This document shows, piece after piece, positions 1 to 11,048 of a stretch of DNA of 64,000 bases. Below the pieces are notes generated by a model. The model searched no databases and had not been told where the DNA came from. It saw only the letters and a program-made list of their open reading frames with translations. Each line of letters starts with the position of its first letter. The stretch's first letter is position 1. The position numbers were made by a program, and so were the translations under genes. Origin of the DNA: Torymus aiolomorphi. Its lineage: Eukaryota; Arthropoda; Insecta; Hymenoptera; Torymidae. The stretch lies in NCBI GenBank assembly GCA_036365515.1, contig CM070874.1:173131297-173195296 (forward strand). The letters are read 5' to 3'.

Positions 1-32
1 TCCTCTGAACTGTGTGTAATCATTTGTGTTGT

Positions 33-840
33 TTAGTGTTGTGTATTCTTTAATATAATTATTATCAAACCTTCTCTGAGTGCCTGTACTGTCCCCTTTT
101 TAGGACAGTCTGTGCCTCTGTGTTCAACCTCTGAATTGCAGAAATAGGAGAACCACAGGTTTTGCTTTATGGGTGGGCAGTTCGGTGCCATGTGCCCCCT
201 CTTATTGCATCTGAAACACTTAGCGTGTGGCCCCGACTGCCACTCTGGTTCATTCTGAATCAAATTCGCCCTGGGTCCTCTGGTTTCCTCTGAGCTCTTT
301 TTCTCTGCTTCTAACTGTAAAAGAAATGATTTTATTTCTTCTAAATTCATTTCTTTATTGTCAGTTTGTCTTCTGATTAGGTAGGCTGAACGAAGTTCAG
401 AGTTATCGCATGAAACCGCCTGGTAAAAAACTGATCTTTTCTCCTCCTCAGATAGTGGCACAATTGCAACTCTCATACTCTCTTATAATCGTATTGAATC
501 TGTCACAAAATGCATTTATCTTTTCTTTCTTATTTAATTTTTAGCGATACAATTGAGCCCTAACTGAGGAAGCTGTCACGTTTGCTTCTACTCTTCTGAA
601 TTCTCTGATTTTAATTAAAATTTCTTTGGGATCTTTTAAGAACAAAATTTTCTTATGATAGTATTCGTCCAAGTGATTTATGATAATATCTCTGACTAAT
701 GAATTTCTCTTTTCTACTTCTTCTTCGGTTAAGTTTAATGGGGCTTGCACTTTATCATCTATTATGTCTAATAAATCATTAGATCTTAACTCTGAATGAA
801 GGTAATCTAACCACACATTTAAAACTACTTTTTGTGACAA
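33..840 (-). pseudogene. Ty1/copia-type Gag, broken
   Basis: Remnant of the Gag polyprotein of a copia-class LTR retrotransposon, which would form the cytoplasmic virus-like particle. The N-terminal piece (840 down to 541, 99 aa from MSQK) has the UBN2-like alpha-helical character of copia Gag and ends at a TAA. The rest lies at 476 to 33 and carries a zinc knuckle, CFRCNKRGHMAPNC, followed by a second, degenerate knuckle whose first cysteine is replaced by serine. Between them (477-540) one reading frame still looks Gag-like but does not join the downstream ATG frame, so at least one stop and one frameshift separate the parts. Pol would lie beyond the left edge. The matching LTR and primer site are to the right (2641-2978, 2625-2640). 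Family assignment rests on the zinc knuckle, Gag character and PBS. Confidence 0.75.
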
Positions 841-2624
841 TTTATAGTCTCTTTTAATATTTAATTTTGAACTATTTTATTTTATTTATTAAAAGACTCA
901 TTAAAATCGCCCATTATTCTGTTTTGATGTGATTGTGTATTGTTTATTACTGATTCTGCATTTATATTATCATCTGGGTTTACAGTGGTGGATTTGAGGA
1001 ATGGTTGTGTTACTTTTAATATTCTGATTTTATTATTCTCTGTTTCTATCATCTGCGTCACTTTCTCTGATGGTTTTATCGAGCAAAAATGTGATAGACC
1101 GGGCGGCGTGTACGGAGATTCTGATGTTGAGGTCTCGTCTGATTATACGTAAATAATTATTCTGATAAATATTTGGTCTTTCTGAATAATCTGAATTTAA
1201 TAAACTTTTACAGATCTGTATTCTGATTCTCTTAAATTATTTACATTCTGCTCTGAATCAAGTTTGTTATATTATCTTTATAACAATCGTAATATAATTT
1301 TATATTAATATAGTTTTTATTACACTGTGTAAATGACTTTATTTAAATTGAGATAGAGAGAAAATTATTTATATATTAATATATAAAGTTTAAAAACAAA
1401 TTATTTTTGTTTCTCTGGCGTCTGATCGTCTCTGTTAGGCATTCTAAATCTCTCTTCTCTTCTTATTTCTTCTGACTTCTGAATACTCTAACGCCAAACA
1501 TTTATTCTGAATTATATTATTTTCAATATTTGTTTATTGATATTGTTGCTTCTCCCTTTGCTAGACCGCACAGCAAGTCTAGTAAGTTCGAAGTCAGTCG
1601 TTACTCCCATGTGCACCAGTCCCACGCTCGTGCTCCTCCGATCGTGACGTCACGCACAGCAATGACGCCAATAGTGTCAGTGGGTTGGCCGTGCACTTAC
1701 GCAGTCCCAATGATTCACATGGTTGTAACGACTTTACATGAAGGCAAGAATTCTCTGCACGGCAGTATCATCTACGCCTCATGTCGTCATTACAGTGTGT
1801 ATATCGCGTCTGAATGTAATTCTGAGAATTGTGTATGTGTGCGTGCAGCGCGCGCTCAACGACGAGAAAATACTTTTGTGAAACAAAATGGCGTCTGAAT
1901 CTTTCTTGACGCGTCGTCCGCGTGTGCATGTCTATCCGTGTACGCCGCGCGCGCACCAGCAATTTGACTCACTCCCTCCGAATCTCTGAATTTCCCTCAC
2001 GAAGAATTCTGTTTTGAATCTATTCTGAGAGAAAACATTTATATGAAAGAAATTGTGCCTGACGCTTTCTCCACGTTTCGTCTGTGTGTGTGCGTGTTTC
2101 TGTATGTGTGCCTAACGGATAGAGCAGGTTAATGTGAAAAAATTGCGTCTAATGTTCTCTTCACGCCTCGTCCGCGTGTGCACGTCCGTGCATGCACGCT
2201 GCGCGTGCTTTTCAACTGCTTTCTTACTCCGTCTTATTCTGCGTGTATTACTTATGAAAAAGAAACACTGCTTAGTCGCGTCTTGTGCCCGCACCACAAT
2301 TCTTCGATATTTCTCCTCGCACGCCCCGTCAAATTCTCGTCTGATTTAGCGTCTTAATAGATTTTCTTCTGAATGCTTCTGATTATTTTCTGAAGTTAAT
2401 CTTAAATAATTCATATAATTTGCAGTATTATTCAATTTTATAAATGAGAGCTATTTATCGCGTATTTCTTATTAGCTCTTTGCTATTCTAAATAAACATA
2501 CGTCTGAAAACTCTTGCCACGCGGTCAAAACCTCAACATGGCCGCATTTCTCGGTTAGCCTCGCAAAAAAACTCAGGTACTCACCGATCTTCTTCTAAGT
2601 GCCTGCCTCCAAAGCTCACAGCGT
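841..2624 (-). other. long 5' leader of the copia element, TCAGA-rich
   Basis: Untranslated stretch between primer site and gag, unusually long at about 1.8 kb. On the minus strand the pentamer TCAGA is strikingly over-represented (about two dozen between 1020 and 2510). Between about 1890 and 2330 there are imperfect repeats of a segment with the phrases gcgtctgaat and cgcgtcgtccgcgtgtgcat. The short ORFs here look like by-products of these repeats. Confidence 0.5.
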
Positions 2625-2640
2625 GACTGGGCCGATAACC
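2625..2640 (-). promoter_or_regulatory. primer-binding site, internal tRNA-iMet type
   Basis: On the minus strand GGTTATCGGCCCAGTC follows the LTR directly. In Drosophila copia the primer site pairs with an internal (anticodon-arm) fragment of initiator tRNA-Met and starts GGTTATGGGCCCAG; this site differs at one position. This supports the Ty1/copia assignment. Confidence 0.75.
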
Positions 2641-2978
2641 TGTTGGAGTGGGTATATAAATGAGGAGGCCAAAACACTATATAAAACAATAAAACTCTTT
2701 ATTGAGACTCTGAGTAGGTTTGTGGCACAGGGTGTAGCGAAGGTGATGCGTCCGTATCGGTCGGCGTTCGGCACAGGAGAGAGAGAGAGTCGCGCGTCGT
2801 AGGCGCGAACACGGAGCAGGCGTTGTCGTGTAGAGGGGAGACCGCAGTACATCCACTGCACTCCTCTGCTGTGTAGGCTGGCGCCATCTCGGCGCTGTGG
2901 ACAGTGGCGCATACCGTGATGTTCCGCTGTAGAGCGTTGCGTGGACTCAAAGCAGTCAAAGCCCACGTGCTTCTTACA
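2641..2978 (-). mobile_element. 5' LTR of the copia element
   Basis: A 338-bp segment that reads TGTAAG...CCAACA on the minus strand (TG...CA ends), abutting the primer site. An AATAAAG polyadenylation signal lies about 60 bases before its downstream end. The bases just outside are tttgt on the plus strand; the partner LTR is outside the window, so the target duplication cannot be checked. The ORFs across it are incidental. Confidence 0.7.
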
Positions 2979-3389
2979 TTTGTCTATTGGAATACGTTCT
3001 TGATATTGAAATAGCTTAAAAAGAACATCTAAGTTATGAAACTAGAGCTCAGACTTTCGAATTAATAAAATATTTATTAATCTAGAAATTATCAATTTAA
3101 TTTGAGACTGATATTTTCTCGAGATCACAGATATTTCGCTGATTGCAATGTTTTAAAAAAATAATTTATTCTAACTTTATTCAAAATCTACTTTTTTTTA
3201 AAAGTAATTTTTTTCTCAAAACCAAACGAAGATCCGATGTTCTTTACTGTCCGTTCAACAATTTGACTCAATATCTATTTTTCTGCTCATTTGTATATCC
3301 TACATAAATATTTCTCGATACTCAAAATGATAGCATTTATTTTTCAATAATGTTGATTTACGTGTATTATTGTATGCTATATCTCTGCC
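2979..3389. other. AT-rich intergenic stretch
   Basis: No coding signal, RNA gene or clear repeat boundary seen. The right part (from about 3390) merges into the dispersed repeat below. Confidence 0.4.
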
Positions 3390-3689
3390 AAATTTCAGAC
3401 CGATTAGTTGATTTTTACTCTTATTATCTTAAGAGAATGGAAACTCTACTTTTTTTATAAAACATTTTTTTTTTTCTAAAAACAAATGAAAATAATCTCT
3501 TTATATTTTAACGAAATATAGTCTGCATTGAGTTTAATAATTGGTCAAAATTTTAAGTCGATAAATCCATTACTCTCTGAAAAATCAGATATTCGAAAAT
3601 TTTTAAACAAAACTTTTAACCTGAAATATCTTTGGTCGTAAAGTACAGATTTTTTTGGGCAACGAACTTGATCTAACAATATATAAAAG
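3390..3689 (-). repeat. dispersed GT-core repeat, copy A, left portion
   Basis: This stretch is the reverse complement of phrases that recur at 54900-55640 (for example, the element containing gttgcccaaaaaaatcgg). It is cut at 3689 by the solo LTR and continues at 4013. Confidence 0.6.
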
Positions 3690-4012
3690 TGTTCAAGATA
3701 GTATACATCTATATTGTACGCATGGGAAGCGTATAGTATGTGAGAGCGCGTGATTGTACCGAGAGCGCGCAAGCATGAGTCCGAACGCACACATGTAAGT
3801 TCCCGCTCCCTAGTGTGTGCGTGACTGAGAATGTACCTCGAGATGCAGCGAGCGACGCGTTGCTCTCTCTACTGTTGTACGTTGAATGGAAAGCATCGTG
3901 CACGAGGCGCTATGAAGCGCTCGTATAATTTTTATACTATAACTGAATAAACCAGTTATCATTATTTTATATTCAGGAAATTAGTCTGTCCTTCATTTAC
4001 CACACCTTAACA
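3690..4012 (+). mobile_element. solo LTR with 5-bp target duplication AAAAG
   Basis: A 323-bp insertion running TGTTCA...TTAACA, with a GAATAAA polyadenylation signal near 3945. It is flanked by AAAAG on the left (3685-3689) and on the right (4013-4017). The uninterrupted version of the target is present twice in reverse orientation near 55060-55110 and 55370-55420, where the two flanks are contiguous. No internal retroelement sequence is present, so it is a solo LTR from LTR-LTR recombination. Plus orientation is inferred from the polyadenylation signal. Confidence 0.8.
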
Positions 4013-5596
4013 AAAAGCTACATCGGTTCCAAAATTTCAAGACGATTGGATAATTGCTTCCTCCTAGAGGAAGCTTTGTGAGAATAAATTTTTGAGTTGT
4101 TGTAAAAACATGTTATAATTGTGTTCCGACGTGTTAGGAATCAAAATACATGGTTTTTGAAAAATGTCTGTATGGGTGTGCGTGCGTGCGTGCGTGCGTG
4201 TGTGTGTGTGTACGCCTGGATCTCAGCTTCTACTCGGTCGATTTTGACCGGACAGGTCTCATTTTTTTTGTTTTTTTTGCGTGATAACGGATCAAAAATC
4301 CGTTTTTTGATTGGGGCGATGCGTTTTTGTTTTTTTTCAAATTATCGATTTTCTCAAAACTATTTTTTGATTTTTTTTAATGATAGGATCGAGTTATCCG
4401 AATCTGATGGGTAGCGCTCGAAAGAGAATTAAAATATCTATATTTTCTAAAAAAAAAAAAGTTTCTAGCTATCACAGTTCTTTTGTTATTAACAAAAACG
4501 TGTTTTTTATTTAGAAGCTTATAACTCCTAAACTTAACGGCCAATTTTTTTGAGAAAAATCATGATAATACAGAATATAAATAGCTATAATCTGTTAAAA
4601 TTTGAATACATTCTGTAGGCTAGATTTTGAGTAAAAAAATTGAAAAATGAAAAAATCAGTTTTGTATGACCAACGATTACAAGAGTAAAATTGACTTAAT
4701 GGCTTCAAAATTCCTTTTAGAGGTAGATTTTTTATAGTTCTCGGTGGAGTTCTTTGGGCAAAATGATTGGTCTATAAATTTCAGAGATATTTGAGGTTAA
4801 AAATTTTTTGACATTTTTTTAAAATCGTAATTTCTCGAGAACGGCTCTATGTATCTGAATGGGGTGGGTGGCGTTCGAAAGAGAATTAAAATACCTATAT
4901 TTTCTAAAAAAAATTAATTTTCTATCTATCACGGTTCTTTAGTTATCATCAAAAACAAAAACGTGTTTTTTTTTAAAAACTCATAACTCCAATGATGTGT
5001 AACAAAATGAATTAAAATGTTTAAAAATTATATCTATTATAATCTATTATAATTATGAATTATGCATTATGAATGCATTATATTCTGCATTATTATAATT
5101 TTTTTATGAGTTATGAACTTTTTTAAAAAAACACGTTTTTGTTAATAGCAAAAGAACAATGATAGCTATAAATTTTTTTTTTCTTAAAAAATATGAATTA
5201 TGAAATATAAAAAAAGAGACACGTTTTTGTTAATAACAAAACAACCGTGATAGCTATTTGTTTTATTATAAAATATATATATTTTACTTCTATTTCAAAT
5301 GATAACTTTATTTATCAGCTCGAAATTTATATAAATTTGATATAAATAAATAATAAATAAATAAATAAATTTAAAAATTAACAGTTTTTAATATTCATAA
5401 ATGAATTTAATTATAAATTTTGTTATTAAAAATTAATTAAAGGAATCAACAAATTACGGTTGAGGAAGCTACGGGCCAATGAATTGGCAGCGGTTTTTAC
5501 TCTTGTTATCGTCCGACAACGGAAACTCTACTTTTTTATAAAACATTCTTTTCTGAAAAAGAAATGAAGGTAATCTCTTGAAATTTTAAGCATATA
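4013..5596 (+). repeat. dispersed GT-core repeat, copy A, main portion
   Basis: Begins with the near-perfect hairpin GCTTCCTCCTAGAGGAAGC at about 4057. It continues with the conserved text ggaatcaaaatacatg, a (TGCG)/(TG) tract at 4180-4210, and tacgcctggatctcagcttc. The same order occurs at 56070-56590 (plus) and 37690-36950 (minus). Non-coding, AT-rich, with many repeated sentence-like phrases ending in gttattaacaaaaacgtg. Superfamily not recognised. Confidence 0.7.
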
Positions 5597-6032
5597 TCGC
5601 CGGTGTTTGTGAAAAAAAAATTTGTGCTCAAACGCTATGAAAAAAAAAACGGAATCCTAAAAGGCTATGAAAAAAAAATTTTTTTATGTAACGCCGTAAA
5701 AACAAACACATGCACATAAAACACCGTGAAGAAGAACACCCGTGCGTAAGACGCCGTGAAAAAAAACACACGTGCGTAAGACGCCGTGAAGAAAAACACC
5801 CGTGCGTAAGACATAGCGTTAATTTACATAGTATTTTTTTTCATAGCATTGCTACAGTATGTGTTTTTTTTCACGGCATCTCGAGAGCAAGGGTTTTCTT
5901 TTACAGCGTTAGTCCATACAATACTTTTTTTCATAGCGTTCTCATCAAACTGTTTTTTTTTCACGGCACTTAAAGAGAGGGGGTTTTTTCACACCAGTTT
6001 TGGGCGTGTTTTTTTTTCACAGACACCGGCGA
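5597..6032. mobile_element. palindromic MITE, TATA target duplication
   Basis: A 436-bp element whose ends form a 24-bp inverted repeat with one mismatch (TCGCCGGTGTTTGTG... against its complement), flanked by TATA on both sides (5593-5596, 6033-6036). The interior is built of short units such as cgccgtgaaaaaaaacac on the left and their complement on the right. It interrupts the dispersed repeat: the uninterrupted target (aatatagtct) is visible at about 3517. ORFs inside it are repeat artefacts. Confidence 0.75.
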
Positions 6033-6140
6033 TATAGTCTTTAATGAGTTTAATAAGTGGTTAAAATTTCAAGTCGATAAAGCCGTTATTCTCTGAGTAA
6101 ACACGATTCGAAAATTTTTTAAAAAAATTTTGACGGGTTC
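6033..6140 (-). repeat. dispersed repeat, continuation after the MITE
   Basis: Resumes the phrase seen at 3515-3600 (tatagtct...ttaataa..ggt.aaaatt..aagtcgataaa), confirming that the MITE was inserted into a second partial copy of this repeat. Confidence 0.6.
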
Positions 6141-6870
6141 GTGATTATGCACATAACGATTGTACACGAAATTATCGTGCACTTAAAATTACGCCTTAAA
6201 TATTGTACACATGATATTTTTCTTTTGACACAAAATGTTTAATTTAATTTTAAAAAATTAAGATGACAATCGTTCACATATTTTTCATGCACATGACTTT
6301 AAAGAGTAAACTGTCAGGTATAATATTGTACACAAAAGATTGTGCACAAAAGTAATTATTCAAGTACCGGTTGTGGCTCAAATTGTGCACACATTTTTTA
6401 TGCACGTAACTTTAATAATAAACTTTCAACATTATATTGTATACAAAAAACGTGCACAAAATAAATTAAATAAGTTTACGATTGTGCACAAGATTATTGT
6501 GCACAGTAAATATGTTTAATAATTTTTGTGCAAAACGTTATGCACGCTTACTTCAAAAGCGTATTTATTGTGCACAGTTAATACATTTAGCCAATTTTGT
6601 GTAAAACGTTATGCACGCTTACTTTAAAAGCGTATTGATTGTGCACAGTAAATATATTTAACAAATTCTGTGCAAAATGTTATGCACGTTTACTCTTTTA
6701 AAAGCATATTTGTTCTGCACAGTAAATATATTTAACGAATTTTGTGCAAAATGTTGTGCACGCTTTCTCTATTAAAAGCGTATTTGTTGTGCACAGTAAA
6801 TATATTTAACGAATTTTGTACAAAATGTTGTGCACGCTTACTCTATTAAAAGCGTATTTGTTGTGCACGA
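6141..6870. repeat. GTGCAC-rich tandem repeat, unit about 72 bp
   Basis: Regular landmarks GTGCACAGTAAATA occur at 6499, 6570, 6641, 6715, 6789 and 6863, so units are 71-74 bp (five clear copies). More degenerate GTGCAC/TGCAC phrases run from about 6150. Each unit also carries aaaa(c/t)gtt(a/g)tgcacgc and aaaagcgtatt. Confidence 0.85.
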
Positions 6871-8980
6871 AAAAAAATATTATCCTTAATATAAATTAAG
6901 CGATCGATATTCGTTCGGTTTTCGAGCGTTTTTGCGAAGTATCTCGAAATCTGGAAGCGATCTCGAATCCCGTAAGAAATCGAAAAACAGCTGAGAGGGC
7001 GCGCATAACGTGCCATTAACATTATTCCTTTAAAAAATTTGAGTGTTAGAGTTGGGCATCTCAAAGTCAATCTCAAAATCGATTTCGAATCTCGAAATAA
7101 TTGACGTTAGTCGTACATAAAAAGAGTACATTATTGTAGATTAGATCTCTTCGACATTCTCGACTTGAAGGTTAACGGTTTATTGTGCATAATTTCTTTA
7201 TGTTTTGCTATAGATAGCGCGAATGATACCTTAGCCTATATGCCAATGTCTGGGGGCAACCCTAATAATATCATCACTATAAATCTAAACCATGCATGAA
7301 AAATAACGTTATTGAAACTACTATAATTGAAATAGGAAAACTAAAAATTTTAAAATTCAAATATAAAACTTGATAATTACTCGAATCGAAAAAAATACCT
7401 CTACTGAAAAAAGAATATAAAATAATCTAGTAATTAGCTATTATAATATTACTATTTTATATTACAACATCAGTCTGGATTTACTAAGTATTTTAGAAAA
7501 TGGCTTTGTAGCAGGTTTTACTTGTATGACTAGACCATATGATTTAACTAGCGAAACTGTAACATGTATTGACATTTTTATAAAAAGCGAATCAATAAAA
7601 AGACTTTCAAATTAAAGAAGTTCTATCCATTGGCAACACTGGTCAAAATAGCAACTGCTTAGCTTCTGCTTGACTTTATAATGATATTATTTCGTTATGA
7701 GCCAACTTTCATTTCATTCTGATCAATTATTGACTTAGGGATAGAACTTCCTTAAAATTGCCTAGATCTGACTATTTTCAACTTTTTGATCAGGTAACAA
7801 AACCTATTGAAAACTTAGAAAATGAATAAAGAAACTAATATCAAGTATAATTACAAAAACTAGTTAATAAAAAAAATTAAGAATATAGATTATGTAGTAA
7901 GACCAAAAAACTATCAATTGAAATGAGTAACAAGATTAAAATACCGAATCATAAGAATCATAAATCAATAAAACATTCATTGATGACCGCAAACTTAATT
8001 TTCTTCTGCATTTTCTTTACATATAATTGCTTCATATTCAGTACGGTTTTCTTTAACGTTCTACAACAATTTTATATAATGTTAAATAAACAAAATTTTA
8101 TTTGAGTTTATAACTTCTAAGTTTCCACAGGTTTTTACGCTTGCTCTATTATATTTGTAGAGCGGCCAACAGGAAATTAATTTATTCTCTGTTGAATTAC
8201 TTTGTATTACACTGTTACTTCGGTTAATAAATAAATACGTAAAGATCAAAGTTTAGAAATAATTATTTTGTATTTATTAAGGACAACATATATTTATATA
8301 ATACATAATTACAAGTGTACTGAATATAAAAATTTGCAAAAATATATTTACAATATAGTCGTGTTCGGATGACATTAAATTTATTTTTTACATAATATAT
8401 TACAATTATATTGATATAACATTACATTTATTTATAATAGTCATAGTTTAAAAAATATACAATACAAAAATAATCGTACATTCAAGAAACAATACTAATA
8501 TATAATTTAAAAAATGTTTAACTCCTTGGAGTACTTACAGCATCATAAAATCTAAACGAATCCACTATTAAACTTAAATTTGTATTCGGAGTTATTATGG
8601 TTTTAAACTGTACTCCAAAGAGTTATTCTATTTTTTTTCCACGCCACCCAGGAGGTAAAAATAGATAGGCCCGCTTTTTTTAATGTGGTATCCCTTTCTT
8701 AGTTAAAATTTATTGAAAATGAAATAAATATTTGAAAATAAGTAATTGATATGTAAAAATATTTGTAGTATTTAATCGAGTCAGTGTCTTTGGTGGTTTA
8801 TCTACACCTCTCTTAAAGACGTTCACCAGTTAAAACGGACCATCCGAAACGTCGACTCAACTAAATACTCCGTGAATTTAAAAAATAATAAATTTAAATA
8901 AAAAGATTTAAAATTAAATTTTAACAAAGTATAGGCCTAATCCACAACTGAAAAAAAAAGATTCATTATAAGGTTTCCTA
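6871..8980. other. AT-rich intergenic stretch, no gene seen
   Basis: No ORF with family resemblance. At 8835-8870 the phrase ccatccgaaacgtcgac resembles the gacgtttcgg motif common near the 3' ends of Penelope-like elements, but no coding remnant accompanies it. Confidence 0.35.
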
Positions 8981-8984
8981 TTAA

Positions 8985-9297
8985 GGTTGTATGACCCGTA
9001 ACACCAATTCAAAAGTTAGTTTTTGATTTAGAAACCTCAATAAATAATTATGTAAAGCAAATAATAAATTTTGAGGCTTCGCGATCTATGTATAATTGTA
9101 ATAAGAATATTCTAAGCTTTAGAAATTGTAAATCGAAGCAAAATTGTAGAAGTGAGATATCTCTTTTTACAATCGTTGTGTCTTAGGTATATCGCGAAAC
9201 CTCCAAATTTATTATTTGCTTCCCACAATTATTTATTGGAGTTTTAACGTCGGAAACTAACTTTTGAATGGGATTTTACTTTACGGGTCATACAACC
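8985..9297. mobile_element. foldback MITE with TTAA target duplication
   Basis: A 313-bp palindromic element with ends GGTTGTATGACCCGTAA and its complement, arms of roughly 110 bp. It is flanked by TTAA on the left (8981-8984) and right (9298-9301). TTAA duplication is known for piggyBac- and Kolobok-type transposons. No transposase inside, so it is non-autonomous. Confidence 0.8.
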
Positions 9298-9326
9298 TTA
9301 AAAGACTGTAGCACGAAACTATGTTT

Positions 9327-9996
9327 GAGGGGGCCAGACACCTTTTTTTCTTAAATAAAAAAAATCATATTTTAATACGTAAATGTAAACTTATTATTTC
9401 ATACTTTTTACATATAAAAAAGGGTATATTTACCTTACCTTAGAACTTTGTCTGATGGGCCTTTTATATGGTCCAGAACCATAGTTATCGATGAAAAAGT
9501 TTTGTCACTCTGTAAGGTTGTAGATGGTAGATGATCCTGCGGATGCATTGACTCCAAATTTGAACTGAGTACTCCTAAAAAGCACAATTTTCATGTCAAT
9601 GTAGGAATTTTTGATCCAATGAGAAAAAAAAATTCATGCCATATTTTCATAAATATTTTAATCATTTTTCATTTTTTCAATATTTTTCTGATGTAAAAAT
9701 TTTTCTTCTCATTGGATCAAAAATCTCTACATTGATATGTGAATTATGCTTTTTAGAAGTACTCGGGGTTCAAATTTGAAGTCAATTCATACGCAGGATT
9801 ATCTGAAACTTTACAGAGGGTGAAAAAACTTGTTCATCGATAACTATTGTTCTGGATGATATAAAAGGTCCATCAGAAGTTCTACGGTAAGGTAAATATA
9901 CCCTTTTTTATACGTAAAAAGTATGAAATAATTAATTTACATTTATATATTAAAATATTACTTTTTATTTTAGGAATAAAGGTGTTTAGCCCCCTT
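9327..9996. mobile_element. large foldback element, about 310-bp arms
   Basis: Ends GGGGGCCAGACACC on the left and GGTGTTTAGCCCCC on the right. The arms pair along the phrases agggtatatttaccttacc, ggtccagaacca, cctgcggat and attggatcaaaaat around a short centre near 9675. A second family member flanks the gypsy element (41208-41271 plus 47493-47900). No ORF; target duplication not clear. Confidence 0.75.
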
Positions 9997-10035
9997 ACAG
10001 TACCCTTAACAATTTAAGGAGATCTTAGAACTATA

Positions 10036-10613
10036 AACCCTTTAGCCCCAAATCACCGAAGAATATCATAAAATAAATTTACTATAAAACAAGGTATATG
10101 CATTACTAATATAACATTTCTAATACAAAATTCGAAAAGAGATTTTATAAAGCAACTTTATGCAGAATTGTCATTCAAAAGAAAACAACTGGTGTAGAAT
10201 TTTTTTTTTTTAGATACGTGATGGATTTTGATAAGACAAGTTGCAAATTACTTCGGAAACATGTATTTACAGCATAAAGATCTGGAATTAAAAAGTTTTG
10301 TAAATACATTATTGATGTTAAGAATGATGAAAATTCATAAAAATTAAATCGAATTATAAATATAATTAAGGTTCGTTTTCCAAGTAATATGTGATGTCGA
10401 ATTAAAATCCACCAAGTACTTACCAAGAAAACTTGTAGACTAGTAAATCCTTTTTCTAATCACATAAGTGCGTAAGAAGATTTTTAAAAAGCTCATGTGA
10501 CTTTCCTCACTCGCTTCGCTCGTGCGAAAAACATCACATGAACTAAATAATCACAGTACATCCGCACCCGTGTCGAAATGAACTATTTTTCGTTGGTTTG
10601 GGGCTAAAGGGTT
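10036..10613. mobile_element. non-autonomous TIR element, AACCCTTTAGCCCC ends
   Basis: Ends are AACCCTTTAGCCCCAAA and its exact complement TTTGGGGCTAAAGGGTT, about 578 bp apart. Inside, at 10490-10550, TCATGTGA and TCACATGA bracket a small hairpin with cgcttcgctcgtgcg, a phrase echoed in the MITEs at 36400 and 38850. No transposase; target duplication not visible. Confidence 0.65.
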
Positions 10614-11048
10614 CCAGTTTAATTCCTCACCCCCTTTTAGTGGTGTGATAGTCATGGTCTTGTAGTATTGCCATCGATGTCCTGATGTTCTTCTATCGGT
10701 TATCATTGTCCAGGTGTTGCAATTTGATCTAAAATTAATGCAATTTGATTTAAAACATCTATATTAAAATTAAAATACGTGTATTCAATGCCCTAACATT
10801 TTTTAATATGTAAATTAAACATATTGTCATTAATAATTATGCGTTATGAGATACAAGTATACATAGTTATATAGCTCAACTGGGTGATAGAACATCATGT
10901 TAGATTATATATCATTGCGTATATACTCATTTATATTAGTATCCACAGTTTCTATATGATTATATATAACTATATGTGATTGTATGTAGCTTTATATAAC
11001 TGTTCATAAATATTCCTAGTTATTCAGAGACATAAGTTATATATAAAT
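10614..11048. other. AT-rich spacer before array 1
   Basis: Contains many short tatataac/gttatata phrases at 10855-11045; otherwise nothing recognisable. Confidence 0.35.

Noticed and set aside
1530..2349. Overlapping ORFs of 61-122 aa on both strands
   Set aside because: They fall in the leader of the copia element with CG-rich imperfect repeats; no conserved domain.
5710..6037. ORFs with repeated HPCVRRREEKH and FFHS phrases
   Set aside because: Translation of the short internal units of the palindromic MITE.
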